Shown: in pieces, positions 1-8,673 of the stretch | How positions within the stretch are numbered: position 1 is the first letter of the stretch | Layout of the letters: each line of letters starts with the position of its first letter | The notes under the pieces: model-generated | Database searches by the model: none | What the model was told of the DNA's origin: nothing | The model's input: the letters and a program-made list of their open reading frames with translations, nothing else | NCBI GenBank assembly: GCA_938084835.1 | Contig: CALKER010000004.1 | Span: 1 to 64,000, forward strand | Source: an uncultured Thermoguttaceae bacterium | Lineage (GTDB): Bacteria; Planctomycetota; Planctomycetia; Pirellulales; Thermoguttaceae | Length of the DNA stretch: 64,000 nucleotides | Direction of reading: 5' to 3' | Program-made: the position numbers and the translations under genes

Positions 1-488
1 ATGCGAAACCGCTTCGCATCATCACGCCAGCTAGACGGCCAACGCGACGGTCGCCAGTCATAGTCGCCGATGAGTGTCGAGCGGCATACCCCGATCCGCT
101 CTAGTGCCGATATCGCATCACTCAGCGTCGCGCCCGCGTCAACACCGCCGTTGATGAGCCCATACAAGTTTCCAGGAGAGAGGCGTACGTGCGGAACACC
201 GGCAACCGCCCGACACACATGAAGAGCCTGCACAGACGCAAACGCGGCACACGCCCCCAGTCCGTCCTGATCGAGGATCTCAGGAACGAACTCGCTAAAG
301 TCGATCTCGAACCAGCGATCGCGTGGAATGATCGATGGTCGCGGCCGTGTAACCCCGAATTCAGGGAACAGCTCGCCACGACCCACCTTCCTGTCGAGGC
401 GGCCCAGATAGTACACACGGCCGTCCTCGACATATGTAAACGTCCCTGCCCCGCCTGAATTCGTCAACGGCTTCTCGTGATCGGACAT
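1..488 (-). CDS. C1 (papain-like) peptidase family protein, C-terminal part cut by window edge
   Basis: This open frame begins at an ATG (486-488) that overlaps the end of the upstream gene by 25 bp and runs off the left edge of the window after about 162 codons without a stop. The visible part reads like the start of a papain-fold protein: residues QDGLGACAAFA correspond to the glutamine and catalytic-cysteine region of C1 peptidases (usual pattern QGxCGSCWAFA), followed by the helical segment expected after the cysteine and an LSPGNLYGL motif resembling the LSxQ(N)LY stretch of the family. The catalytic histidine and asparagine would lie beyond the edge. The glycine-cysteine context is weaker than in classical papains, so activity is not certain. 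It is the third gene of a minus-strand cassette with the two genes to its right. Frame and overlap are seen directly; the family assignment is inferred from the motif. Confidence 0.65.
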   Translation of the reverse strand, partial: MSDHEKPLTNSGGAGTFTYVEDGRVYYLGRLDRKVGRGELFPEFGVTRPRPSIIPRDRWFEIDFSEFVPEILDQDGLGACAAFASVQALHVCRAVAGVPHVRLSPGNLYGLINGGVDAGATLSDAISALERIGVCRSTLIGDYDWRPSRWPSSWRDDAKRFR

Positions 489-1132
489 TGCCCCGTCGTG
501 CACTGTACTGATGGTTGTGTACGTGCTGTGCCGGCGATGTAGTCCAGTAAACGCGTGAGGTCCTCTCGCCCCATAAACCTCTTCGCGTAAACGATTTTGC
601 CGCCCTCATCGAGGGCGATTATGGCCGGCAGCCCCGCCCGCTTCGCCGTATCGATAATGCCCACCAGTTCTGGTGGCGTCCTGCCATGTTCGTCCACAAC
701 GTCAGCGTCAACAAAACGGAGCGTGACGCCCGCTTGTGAGGCTCGGCGCCTGAGGTCACGATCAAGGATCACCGTGGCGAGGTCAGGAGTTCTGGTCTCC
801 GTTTGCTCCACCCAGATGATCGTCTTGATGCGCCCAGGCTGGGGTTGGGGTTGTGGTTGAGGCTGCGGTTGTGGTTGTGGTTGTGGTTGTGGTTGAGGCT
901 GTGGGTCAGGCTGAGGCGCCAGCTCGCGCTCGATTTTCCAGATCTCGAGCTGCGGCTTACCGTCGACAATCTCGATCAGCAGTAGGCGATTGTCGTCGAT
1001 ACGAATGCCTGTGCCGACCTGCCCACGCGCCGTCGTGTACTGAAACGGCACACGACGCGCGATCTCGGCAGAGGCGCGTCCCACTAACGCACAGCACGCG
1101 ACAAGCGCTGCCCCAACAAGTGCCCGCCTCAC
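464..1132 (-). CDS. Exported thioredoxin-like protein with Pro-Gln repeat linker
   Basis: The 222-residue product starts at a GTG that overlaps the upstream stop codon (GTGA, 1129-1132), so it is probably translationally coupled. Residues 1-22 form a signal peptide ending around ASA. A short N-terminal beta-rich segment (about 25-70) is followed by a low-complexity stretch of PQ dipeptides (about 75-99), a flexible linker. The C-terminal 110 residues look like a thioredoxin-like fold: a beta strand (IKTIIWVEQ), a helix, a strand with FVDADV, then a GLPAIIALDEGGKIVYAKRF segment of the kind that follows the cis-proline in thioredoxins. No CxxC is present at the usual place, so a redox role is doubtful; it may be a binding fold. 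The PQ tract is CA/AC-rich DNA and is likely to vary in length. No specific function can be assigned. Confidence 0.6.
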   Translation of the reverse strand: MRRALVGAALVACCALVGRASAEIARRVPFQYTTARGQVGTGIRIDDNRLLLIEIVDGKPQLEIWKIERELAPQPDPQPQPQPQPQPQPQPQPQPQPQPGRIKTIIWVEQTETRTPDLATVILDRDLRRRASQAGVTLRFVDADVVDEHGRTPPELVGIIDTAKRAGLPAIIALDEGGKIVYAKRFMGREDLTRLLDYIAGTARTQPSVQCTTGQCPITRSR

Positions 1133-1293
1133 TGCTCCTGCTCCGCCGTCAGGATCGGGAGTAGCAGGATGATGACGTCGTACAGCTCCTTCAGGATGCG
1201 CAGGACCTCAAGAGGCCGTAGACGCCCATCCGCTAGCGCATCCTCAATCGCGTCGCGCAGTTCGCGCAACTGTCCTCTACACGCGCGGGGCAC
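1129..1293 (-). CDS. Small hydrophobic-tailed hypothetical protein, first gene of the left-edge cassette
   Basis: The stop codon overlaps the GTG start of the next gene by 4 bp, the main evidence that this short frame is real. The C-terminal half is an amphipathic, leucine-rich segment (RELRDAIEDALADGRL, then a stretch rich in I and L near the end), which suggests a coiled coil or membrane-associated peptide. The start is uncertain: the frame is open up to an ATG at 1434, but that extension runs through degenerate repeats. I prefer the GTG at 1293 (54 residues); a TTG at 1269 is another choice, and neither has a well-spaced ribosome binding site. Small phage or plasmid proteins often look like this, but I do not recognise it. 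Confidence 0.42.
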   Translation of the reverse strand: MPRACRGQLRELRDAIEDALADGRLRPLEVLRILKELYDVIILLLPILTAEQEQ

Positions 1294-1540
1294 TTCCCCT
1301 AGAAGCTGTTTACCAAAAGGTAAACGCAACCTCTCCTCTACACGTTGGGGGGCAATTGTGCCCCAAGCTGGGTACCAGCCCGCCGACCACGCCTGACCTC
1401 TATGTGTGGGGGCACTTCCAGTACGCGTTGGCATTCAGCATGGGCCCAGTCTCTGATTTGTACACGTGGGGGGCTATTGCTGGCATCGGCGTATTTCAGT
1501 ACAGCTGCTGGCACTGACTAGTAGGCATGGGAGGAATCCC
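1267..1540. repeat. Degenerate tandem repeat, about 60-bp period, four to five units
   Basis: Units begin near 1267, 1327, 1391, 1451 and, weakly, 1513. Each carries a core of the form CCTCTACACGyGGGG followed by GCA and a T-rich stretch: 1274-1297, 1334-1357, 1396-1419 and 1457-1480. The first two units are the most alike, sharing CAAC, CTCTACACG, a G run, a C run and AAGCTGnnTACCA in register over about 50 bp. Units 3 and 4 can also be read as an LYxWG peptide repeat on the plus strand, but indels between the first units break that frame. The period and conserved-core/variable-gap layout resemble a decayed CRISPR array or a block of regulatory repeats upstream of the minus-strand cassette. 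Confidence 0.45.
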
Positions 1541-2062
1541 GGTTAACGTGCGGTTTAATTCGGTCAGCTTAAAGCCTCTCGTGCGGGCGCATGATCCGGT
1601 CCTGGTGAGCGACCTAGCGGGGATGACCTCACGAATCGCCGACTCAGCGGTGTGTCGTTAGCACCGCCACGTTAAGGGGATTTTGCACTGAGGAAGATTA
1701 GCCTCGGACCGAAATCGCACAGCGACGACGAGACGGCTCGGCTTGCAATCCCACCCAGGCACTTGTGCCGAGCCAAATAAGAATCCAAATTAAATTTCGA
1801 TTGAATTTCGAGCGCAAAATTGTAAGGGTGCGGTTTCGGGAGGGCTGCCACCTCTCTTCGCAAAAAAACCTTTCACCAAAAAGCTGGAATGTCGCCAACC
1901 TAGCTGGGAAACGAGTAAGCAACCCAAAGCCCTGGCGCAAGCAAGGAGGTATAGCCTCCTTCAGCCACTCGGTGGGTGCAACTGGCGGAGATCAGCCGGC
2001 CGAAGCTTTCCCCCAAAGCCCCATGAAGTGGGTCCTCCGAAATACCTGAACCCCTCCCACAC
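1541..2062. other. Intergenic stretch, no gene seen
   Basis: About 520 bp between the left-edge cassette and purD. The boundary between the foreign-looking cassette and ordinary chromosome probably lies here or in the repeats to the left. I see no tRNA, integrase or clear attachment-site duplication. Confidence 0.5.
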
Positions 2063-3376
2063 CTAAGTTGGGGCCCGGGGGACCCCTGCCCGGCCCGTTA
2101 AGTAGGGTAAGGCTTTATCGGCAATATCTTTTCGACACCAGGCACCTTCCCACCTGATGAGTTTCACGGCCGAATAAGCCCGAAGCTTAGCTTGAGGAAT
2201 GGTTTCGCCTAGGGCAGTGACGCCGAGGACGCGTCCGCCGGCGGTAACGATCTGACTGTCTTTCCACGCCGTGCCCGCGTGGAAGACCTTCACGTCGGGG
2301 AGCTGCTCCGCCTCGTCCAGCCCGCGAATGACGTGACCCTTTTCAAAGGCCCCCGGATAGCCTCGGCTGGCCATCACCACACACACAGCCGCCCGCGCAT
2401 CCCAATCGACCGGCTCGAGAGCCTCTAACCGGCCTTCCGTCGCCGCTAAAAGGATCTCCGCCAAATCCCCTTTTAATCGCATCATGAGAGGCTGACACTC
2501 TGGATCCCCAAACCGGACATTGAACTCTAACACCTTCGGCCCTTGACTCGTGAGCATTAACCCCGCGTAGAGAACGCCGCGGTAGGGTCGCCCTCTGCAA
2601 TTCATTCCATGGACGGTAGGCACAAGGATATGCTCTTCGATCCAGTGAAGTGTGGCATCGTCGATAATTGGTGTAGGCGAATAGGCCCCCATCCCGCCAG
2701 TATTGGGACCTTGATCCCCATCGTACGCGGGCTTATGATCTTGAGCCGGTTGAAGAGTGAGGATAGTCCGGCCATCGGTGATGGCCAGCACGCTGAGTTC
2801 TTGGCCATGGAGGCGTTCTTCAATCACTAACTGGTTACCCGCCTGGCCAAAGATCTTCTCGATGCCGATGCGCCGAATCGCCTCGAGCGCCTGATCTTTG
2901 CTATCGCAAACGACCACGCCCTTTCCTGCCGCCAATCCATCCGCTTTGACCACTAAGGGAACTTCCGGTCGACTTTCGACAAATCGCAAAGCATCATCCG
3001 GTCGATCAAACGTCCAAAATTCAGGCGTGGGAACTTTAAAATCCCTCAATAACCGTTTGCAGAATACCTTACTGGACTCCAATTCGGCGGCTGCCTTGTT
3101 GGGACCGAAAATCCGAAGGCCTTCGGCCTGAAAGGCATCAACAATTCCTGCTGCCAGCGGGGCCTCTGGACCCACTACAGTGAGATCGATCCCCTCCTGA
3201 CGAGCAAAAGCGACAAGTTGCGGGATATCTTCCGCCGCGATGGGGACGTTTTCGGCTTCTTTTGCCGTGCCGGCATTTCCCGGGGCCACGAAGACCCGCT
3301 TCACCTGTGGGCTCTGCCGCAGCTTCCAACCCAGGGCGTGTTCGCGACCACCACTGCCCACCACTAAAACCTTCAT
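2063..3376 (-). CDS. purD: Phosphoribosylamine-glycine ligase (GARS)
   Basis: PurD joins 5-phosphoribosylamine and glycine with ATP to give glycinamide ribonucleotide, the second step of de novo purine synthesis, in the cytoplasm. The 437-residue product has the expected length and order: an N-terminal domain opening MKVLVVGSGGREHALGWKL, the ATP-grasp core (VVKADGLAAGKGVVVC, then IEERLHGQELSVLAITDG), and the metal/ATP-binding stretch VLEFNVRFGDPECQ, followed by the C-terminal domain. The start is set at 3376 because a GGAGG lies seven bases upstream of that ATG; an upstream in-frame extension (to 3412) lacks family similarity. purC lies 13 kb away on the other strand, so purine genes are scattered here. 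Confidence 0.97.
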   Translation of the reverse strand: MKVLVVGSGGREHALGWKLRQSPQVKRVFVAPGNAGTAKEAENVPIAAEDIPQLVAFARQEGIDLTVVGPEAPLAAGIVDAFQAEGLRIFGPNKAAAELESSKVFCKRLLRDFKVPTPEFWTFDRPDDALRFVESRPEVPLVVKADGLAAGKGVVVCDSKDQALEAIRRIGIEKIFGQAGNQLVIEERLHGQELSVLAITDGRTILTLQPAQDHKPAYDGDQGPNTGGMGAYSPTPIIDDATLHWIEEHILVPTVHGMNCRGRPYRGVLYAGLMLTSQGPKVLEFNVRFGDPECQPLMMRLKGDLAEILLAATEGRLEALEPVDWDARAAVCVVMASRGYPGAFEKGHVIRGLDEAEQLPDVKVFHAGTAWKDSQIVTAGGRVLGVTALGETIPQAKLRAYSAVKLIRWEGAWCRKDIADKALPYLTGRAGVPRAPT

Positions 3377-3867
3377 ACTTCGCCTCCACTTGCCTCGCGG
3401 AGGAAGATCCAATGATCAACAAGCCACATTGCTAACGATCTCGCCCTATCGCCGCAAATTTTGCTGTTAACCGACGGCTTTCCTCCTCCCCCCGCTATGA
3501 TCCCCTAACGAAAGCCCACGGTGTCACGACCGAAGCATCCAGTAACCTACGCAGAATATCCGTACGTCCCATTCGTTTGACAAACCTCAGATCCAGCTTA
3601 GGCTGAAGGTGGGCCTACCAGGCTAATCGAAGGTGGGAAGACTTCGGGACCCCTTACCGACCCATCAGTTTGGCTTTACATTACTGCGGTTGGATCGGAG
3701 GCCCCCCTCAATCCAGCACCACTATCAAAGATGGAAGCAGCTTTCGCCTACAGTTCGTACGAACCTTATCCTTGCCAGGGGAGTGATGGGTTCACTCCCC
3801 AGAATTTGATTGGAGCGGTGTGCTCGCGAGCACACCACGGAAATGCTTCTCAGCCGAACCGCCTCCC
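3377..3867. other. Intergenic stretch, nothing firm
   Basis: About 490 bp between the KASIII fusion gene and purD. The 9-mer GAAGGTGGG occurs at 3605 and 3629. No gene, RNA or clear terminator recognised. Confidence 0.5.
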
Positions 3868-5187
3868 TCACCACTCGATGGCAGCAGCCGCGTAGGTCAG
3901 TCCTGCCCCGACGGAACATAAGACGAGCTTCTGGCCCGGCGAAAGCCGAGGACGAAGCTCCAACAACGCCAGGGGGATACTGGCACTCGAAGTGTTGCCG
4001 AGCCGCTCGATATTGGTGAAAAATCGATCCGGGTCAATGCCTGAGCGCTTAGCCGCGGCCCGCAGAATACGGATATTTGCCTGGTGAGGCACAACCCACC
4101 GAACTTCGTCGTCTCGCCAGCCAGCCCGAGTGATGACCTCTCGGATGACGGCCGTAAAACTTTCCGACGCCGCCCGAAAGAGGGGCTGACCGTCCAGTCG
4201 GATCCACGGATCTGCGTCTGGTTGGCCATCCAACGCCACAAACCCCGGGTCCCACCGTCTTGCCCAGCGAAGCCCCCGCGTATCCGCACCCAAAACGATT
4301 TCCACGATCCTTTGCCCTCCTTCCTTTTTACCGATGATCGTGGCCCCCGCACCATCCCCAAAAAGGAAGCACGTGCTGGAATCGCTGGGATCAAGGAGCC
4401 GGGATTGCACATCCACTCCCACCACCAAGACCGTCTCTGCAGTACCGGCGGCGATCAACCCTCGGGCCACAGCCACCGCGTAGAGCCATCCCGAGCAAGC
4501 GGCATTCAGATCAAAAGCGGGGACGCGATTAAGGCCTAATTTTTCTTGTAGAAAGCAACCAGTGGCGGGCATAGCCACGTCCGGAGTTGTCGTCGCCACC
4601 ACAATCGCCTGGATGTCCGATAGGGGAATGCCTGCATCGGCCACAGCGGCCAGACTGGCCTGATACGCCAAATCACTCGGCCGTTCCTCTCCGGATATCC
4701 ACCGTCTTTCCCGAATTCCGGTCACTTGATAAACGTACTCGGCCGACACCCCAGGAAAGTGGCGAATCAATTCCTCATTGGTGACAATCCGACTAGGAAG
4801 ATAACCCCCGATTCCCAAGATGCCTACGGCGGATCCTACCTTCGGGTTGAGCTTGGATCCTGGCTGGGACTGAACGGTCGCCTCCGAAAGCCCGGCCAGT
4901 GCCGCCGGCGGAATCCACTCCCGCATCGACGGATCCTCGGTCTCGATCTCTGCAATCGGCTGATCGTAGGGAATCGTTTGCCCCGCTTGGCATAGAAGCC
5001 GAATGATCCTTCCGGCGCACGGCGATTCAAAGTCAAAAACTGATTTAGCACTGTCCACTTGGCACAGAGGCTGACCCTGCGCGACCTCTTGGCCTTCGGA
5101 GACATACCACTGAACCACTGTGGCTTCGGTTTCCGCTGCCCCTTGGGCCGGCAAAAACAGCGGAACGACAAATCGGGTCCCGATCAT
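3868..5187 (-). CDS. Lipoyl domain fused to FabH-like beta-ketoacyl-ACP synthase III
   Basis: The 439-residue protein has two parts. Residues 1-82 are a biotinyl/lipoyl domain with the lipoylation site VDSAKSV (Lys48) in a D-S-A-K hairpin, as in E2 lipoyl domains of 2-oxoacid dehydrogenases. After a linker (85-118), residues 120-439 are a complete KASIII with the FabH triad: Cys231 in AACSGW, His368 in PHQANIRI and Asn398 in GNTSSASIP, plus CFLFGDGAGA. KASIII normally condenses an acyl-CoA with malonyl-ACP to start fatty-acid synthesis. No E2 acyltransferase domain (no HxxxDG) is present. The gene starts 3 bp after the stop of the E1 gene and must be co-transcribed with it. The inference is that acyl groups made by E1 load the lipoyl arm and are presented directly to the condensing cysteine; CoA-dependent operation cannot be excluded. 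Confidence 0.93.
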   Translation of the reverse strand: MIGTRFVVPLFLPAQGAAETEATVVQWYVSEGQEVAQGQPLCQVDSAKSVFDFESPCAGRIIRLLCQAGQTIPYDQPIAEIETEDPSMREWIPPAALAGLSEATVQSQPGSKLNPKVGSAVGILGIGGYLPSRIVTNEELIRHFPGVSAEYVYQVTGIRERRWISGEERPSDLAYQASLAAVADAGIPLSDIQAIVVATTTPDVAMPATGCFLQEKLGLNRVPAFDLNAACSGWLYAVAVARGLIAAGTAETVLVVGVDVQSRLLDPSDSSTCFLFGDGAGATIIGKKEGGQRIVEIVLGADTRGLRWARRWDPGFVALDGQPDADPWIRLDGQPLFRAASESFTAVIREVITRAGWRDDEVRWVVPHQANIRILRAAAKRSGIDPDRFFTNIERLGNTSSASIPLALLELRPRLSPGQKLVLCSVGAGLTYAAAAIEW

Positions 5188-5190
5188 AAC

Positions 5191-7341
5191 CTAAACCGTC
5201 AACAGTTCTTCCAAACTCTGGGCAATTTTTTCGCTGTTCGGGCGATAATGATCCTCCAGCTGAGGGGCAAAAGGCACAGGAACATCCGGAGGTGCCACCA
5301 GTACCGGAGGAACAGCGAACATCTGTGGATCCGCCTGGGACAGCAGGGAAATGATCCGATCGCCCAACCCCTGTGATTGAGGTGATTCCTGAACTACAAG
5401 CAACCGCCCCGTAGAACGAACCGATTCCTCAAGCGGTTGGATCATTAACGGCTGGAGCACAAACGGATTCCACACGTCTGCGGAAATTCCCATTTTTTCC
5501 ACTGCGGAAAGGACCTCGTACACCATCGCGCCGAAAGCCACCACGGTGACCTCTGAACCTTGGCGATACTGACGCGGACGCCACACCCGCTCCAAATCGC
5601 CATCGAAGTCAATATCACCGGACTTGCTCCAATAGAGCAGTTTGTGTTCAAATACGAGGCAGGGGTTCGGATCGTAGAACCCCGCTACAAGTGCTTCAAA
5701 AGTTTCCTGCGCCGTAGCTGGATAAAGAACTTTTAGTCCCGGGAACCGTGCCCAGAAGCCCTCAAGTTCCGACGAATGGAAGGCTCCCATGGTGAGCCCA
5801 CCCCCACACGGAAGACGTACCAGCACCGGCATGGGGGAACCACTACGGAAATACCAAGTACCGGCGTTAAAGCCCAGCTGAGTGGTGCTTTCCGTGGAAA
5901 AGTCGGCAAACTGAAATTCCACAATCGGTCGCGCCCCAACCTGCGCAGCTCCCAAGGCAAAGCCAACAATCCCTGACTCGCCTAGGGGCATATCAATGAC
6001 CCGAGACGGCCCATAGCGCTCAAACAACCCTTTACAGGTCTTAAACGCCGAGCCATATCTGCCCACATCGAGCCCTACAAGGAACGCCCGCGATTCATTT
6101 CGCAGGAGGTAGTCCAGCGCCAAGTTTACAGCCGCCCCGTTTTTTACCCGCTGCGCGCGAAACGTTGGCACTTTCAAAGGAAACCCTCGAGGTGCGAAAA
6201 CCGACCAGGAGTGCTTGGTCTGTGGCTCTGCGGGCGGGACTTTCAACGCTCGGAAACAAATCTGCTGCAAATGATGGCGCAGCTTGGCTTCGAAACCCTC
6301 CAACTCGGCCTCCTGCGCTAAGCCCTGCTCCAGTATTTTTTTACGCAGCCTCAGAAGAGGATCTTGAGCCTCCCACGCTGCCCACTCCTCTTTGGAGATA
6401 TACTCACATTTGTCGTAAACAGCGTGCCCACATAAACGGAGCGTCAAGCACTCAAGCAACGCGGGGGCCGGATCTCGCTCCATCAAACTGAAAAATTCCT
6501 GAATGGTTGTATAAACAAGCCAGGGATCCGTGCCGTCGATAGTCTGGCCGGTAATACCGTAGGCCTTGGCCCGATCGGAGAGAAACTCGCAATGATACTG
6601 GGCGGCCGTCGGCGTGGAAAAAGCGTAATAATTATTCTCGATAACAAACAGCACCGGCACATTGTGGACCGAAGCGATATTCAGGGCCTCATGGAACTCG
6701 CCGGTGCTAGAACCGCCGTCACCAATAACCGCAAGGCCGAAACACCCCTCCCCCGCTTGTCGTGCCGCCCATGTACCCCCTACAACCAAGCTCAGCATCT
6801 TCCCCAAATGACTCATCATGGGGAAGCGTCGTCGAGCGGCATCACCGTAATGAACATTGCCTTCATGCCCGCGCGTAGGACTTTCCGCATTGGCCAAGTA
6901 TTGGCAAAATACTTGAAAGGGAGAAGTCCCCAGCAGCAGGTGGGCAGCCATATCCCGGTGCAAAAGCGATACGACGTCCTTACCCGGCCGAAGGCTCATT
7001 CCGATGGCAGTCGCCGTGGCCTCGTTACCTTTCCCCAGGGCCACTGTCCCTTTCACATAGCCTTTGTGATATAGCTCGACGAGCAGTTCCTCCACAAGCC
7101 GGGAGAGATACATCGCCCGGTAAGCAAAAGGCAAAAATTGGCTTTCGGTCAACTGGCCAGGATACCGGGCCAAGGGAAGCAAAGGATTCTCTGCGATCTG
7201 AAGGTCCTCTTCTAGAAAAGCCCACCAATCGATTGATGGTGTTAAACGGCATACCCGAGTTTCCGGAAGGATTGACGCCGCCAACGCCGGAGTGTCGTTC
7301 TCCTCGAAACTCACGCCTAGTCCCCCACAGTTTTGTGCCAC
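5191..7341 (-). CDS. 2-oxoacid dehydrogenase E1, fused alpha and beta subunits
   Basis: This 716-residue ThDP enzyme would decarboxylate a 2-oxoacid (pyruvate or branched-chain type) and reductively acylate a lipoyl arm. The alpha half (about 60-385) carries the ThDP motif from GDG (207-209) to NN (236-237) and the HRDM and GHEGNVHYG stretches of the active site. The beta half (about 395-716) has GLDVGRYGSAFK, MPLGESGIVGFALGAA, a substrate/ThDP-contact region around EFQFADF, and a C-terminal transketolase-like domain. In most complexes the two halves are separate subunits; alpha-beta fusions are known. The only partner in the operon is the lipoyl-KASIII protein 3 bp downstream; no E2 catalytic domain or E3 is nearby, so E3 must come from elsewhere. 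Substrate preference cannot be read from the sequence with confidence. Confidence 0.93.
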   Translation of the reverse strand: MAQNCGGLGVSFEENDTPALAASILPETRVCRLTPSIDWWAFLEEDLQIAENPLLPLARYPGQLTESQFLPFAYRAMYLSRLVEELLVELYHKGYVKGTVALGKGNEATATAIGMSLRPGKDVVSLLHRDMAAHLLLGTSPFQVFCQYLANAESPTRGHEGNVHYGDAARRRFPMMSHLGKMLSLVVGGTWAARQAGEGCFGLAVIGDGGSSTGEFHEALNIASVHNVPVLFVIENNYYAFSTPTAAQYHCEFLSDRAKAYGITGQTIDGTDPWLVYTTIQEFFSLMERDPAPALLECLTLRLCGHAVYDKCEYISKEEWAAWEAQDPLLRLRKKILEQGLAQEAELEGFEAKLRHHLQQICFRALKVPPAEPQTKHSWSVFAPRGFPLKVPTFRAQRVKNGAAVNLALDYLLRNESRAFLVGLDVGRYGSAFKTCKGLFERYGPSRVIDMPLGESGIVGFALGAAQVGARPIVEFQFADFSTESTTQLGFNAGTWYFRSGSPMPVLVRLPCGGGLTMGAFHSSELEGFWARFPGLKVLYPATAQETFEALVAGFYDPNPCLVFEHKLLYWSKSGDIDFDGDLERVWRPRQYRQGSEVTVVAFGAMVYEVLSAVEKMGISADVWNPFVLQPLMIQPLEESVRSTGRLLVVQESPQSQGLGDRIISLLSQADPQMFAVPPVLVAPPDVPVPFAPQLEDHYRPNSEKIAQSLEELLTV

Positions 7342-8673
7342 TCATGAGTTAGTTCATAACGACTCGCAAATAGTTTCCCACCCGTTCGGTTCAGACGAGC
7401 GAGAACATACCGATCTTTCTTGGTGTTGATTCCCAACACCGGCAACAAAATGCACAGCCACCGAGGCTTTGTGCCCGGCACACTTTGTCTGATCCTAAAA
7501 ATCCCCTCTTGCCGTTCGCTTACCCGAGGTAAAAGTGGATAGTTCGGAAAAAGAATCCACCCACATCCGCGTGGCCGATCCCTTGGCAGAAACGAAGAAC
7601 GCTTCCTTTAAGGAACCCTACCGATAGTAATTTCCACCCCCGGTTTTTCCAGCTACGAAAACTATTCGGCACAACTCGCAAACCTCACCTGCGTCTCGTG
7701 GAAACCCCTGCGCAAGGCGAAAGTCCGTATCGGGTAGAAATCATCGATAACAATCTCTTAACTGGCATCGGGACCACCGGCGGCCATTGACGCGTATAGG
7801 CTTTCCAAGTGGCCTTCTTGAGCCTCTCCAAGGGCTCTTAACGCTGACTCTCCTTTCCGAGGAAAGCGGCAGTTCCAAATCGGGCTAAGAAGCTAGTACT
7901 TTCAACCGGAAATTCGCCAATTACCCTGGCAGATTTTTAGGTGGAATCAAACCACCATGAAATGGGATTTCATCGAAACGATTTTGGAAGCGGATTATGT
8001 CCGCGTGGCAATCTGTTACAACAGAGATCTTTGGCCTGCCCTCGCGATTTTCGTGGGAACGCTTTGCTAGCTCGGGCTATAATCAAACTTCTTGCCAGCA
8101 GGTGCGGCCACCCTCGGAAACCCTCCCGCCGAAACCCCGATCAAATGTTCCGCGGAACGATACTGGAAACTGGCCCGATTTTACGCCCGACCTTGTGTGC
8201 AGTCCAGAAATGAAGCGCCATCAAAATGACACTTTCGGGCCGAAATTTGCCAATTCAGCTTAAAATTTCTGACCCTCCAGATTTCTCGAATTTGTCGCAC
8301 AACCCTATTTAATCACTAGAGTTTGTATTTCACTAGAGTTTGTATTAATCATAAAGTTCGTTGCACTTCCGAAAGACGGTGGGGAGGGGAGTTGGAAAAG
8401 AGATCCGGAAAACCTATGCCGAAGGGGAGCGAAATCCAACCTCAGTGAGGAGCGTAGAAGGGTTTTCTAACCGGCTTTCGAGTCAAAACGATTAAAGTTG
8501 ACGACTGAGGTCGTTCGCGTCGATGAAGAACTGACCTTCCCGGGAAGCGGATATGCCGCAACTTTCCCGACACTACCAACTGCTTATGGCCTTATGATGC
8601 AACTGGCGCAGGAGGAAGTCATCGACAATAAAGGCGGGGGGTTGGCCACAGCGAAACCTCGCTTGGTTTCGAC
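7342..8673. other. Long intergenic stretch without a recognisable gene
   Basis: About 1.3 kb between the E1 gene and the GTPase gene. Open frames here are short and unlike proteins. It must hold the promoter of the E1/KASIII operon near 7342-7500, but I could not pick a convincing one. It contains the 17-bp tandem duplication listed separately. Confidence 0.5.
8313..8346. repeat. Perfect 17-bp tandem duplication
   Basis: The 17-mer TCACTAGAGTTTGTATT occurs twice back to back (8313-8329 and 8330-8346) in AT-rich intergenic DNA. Exact copies suggest a recent slippage event or a two-site regulator-binding element. Confidence 0.9.

Noticed and set aside
841..900. The Pro-Gln tract as a frameshift or sequencing artefact
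   Set aside because: The frame stays open on both sides with a sensible exported protein, and Pro-Gln linkers of this kind are plausible; length variation remains possible.
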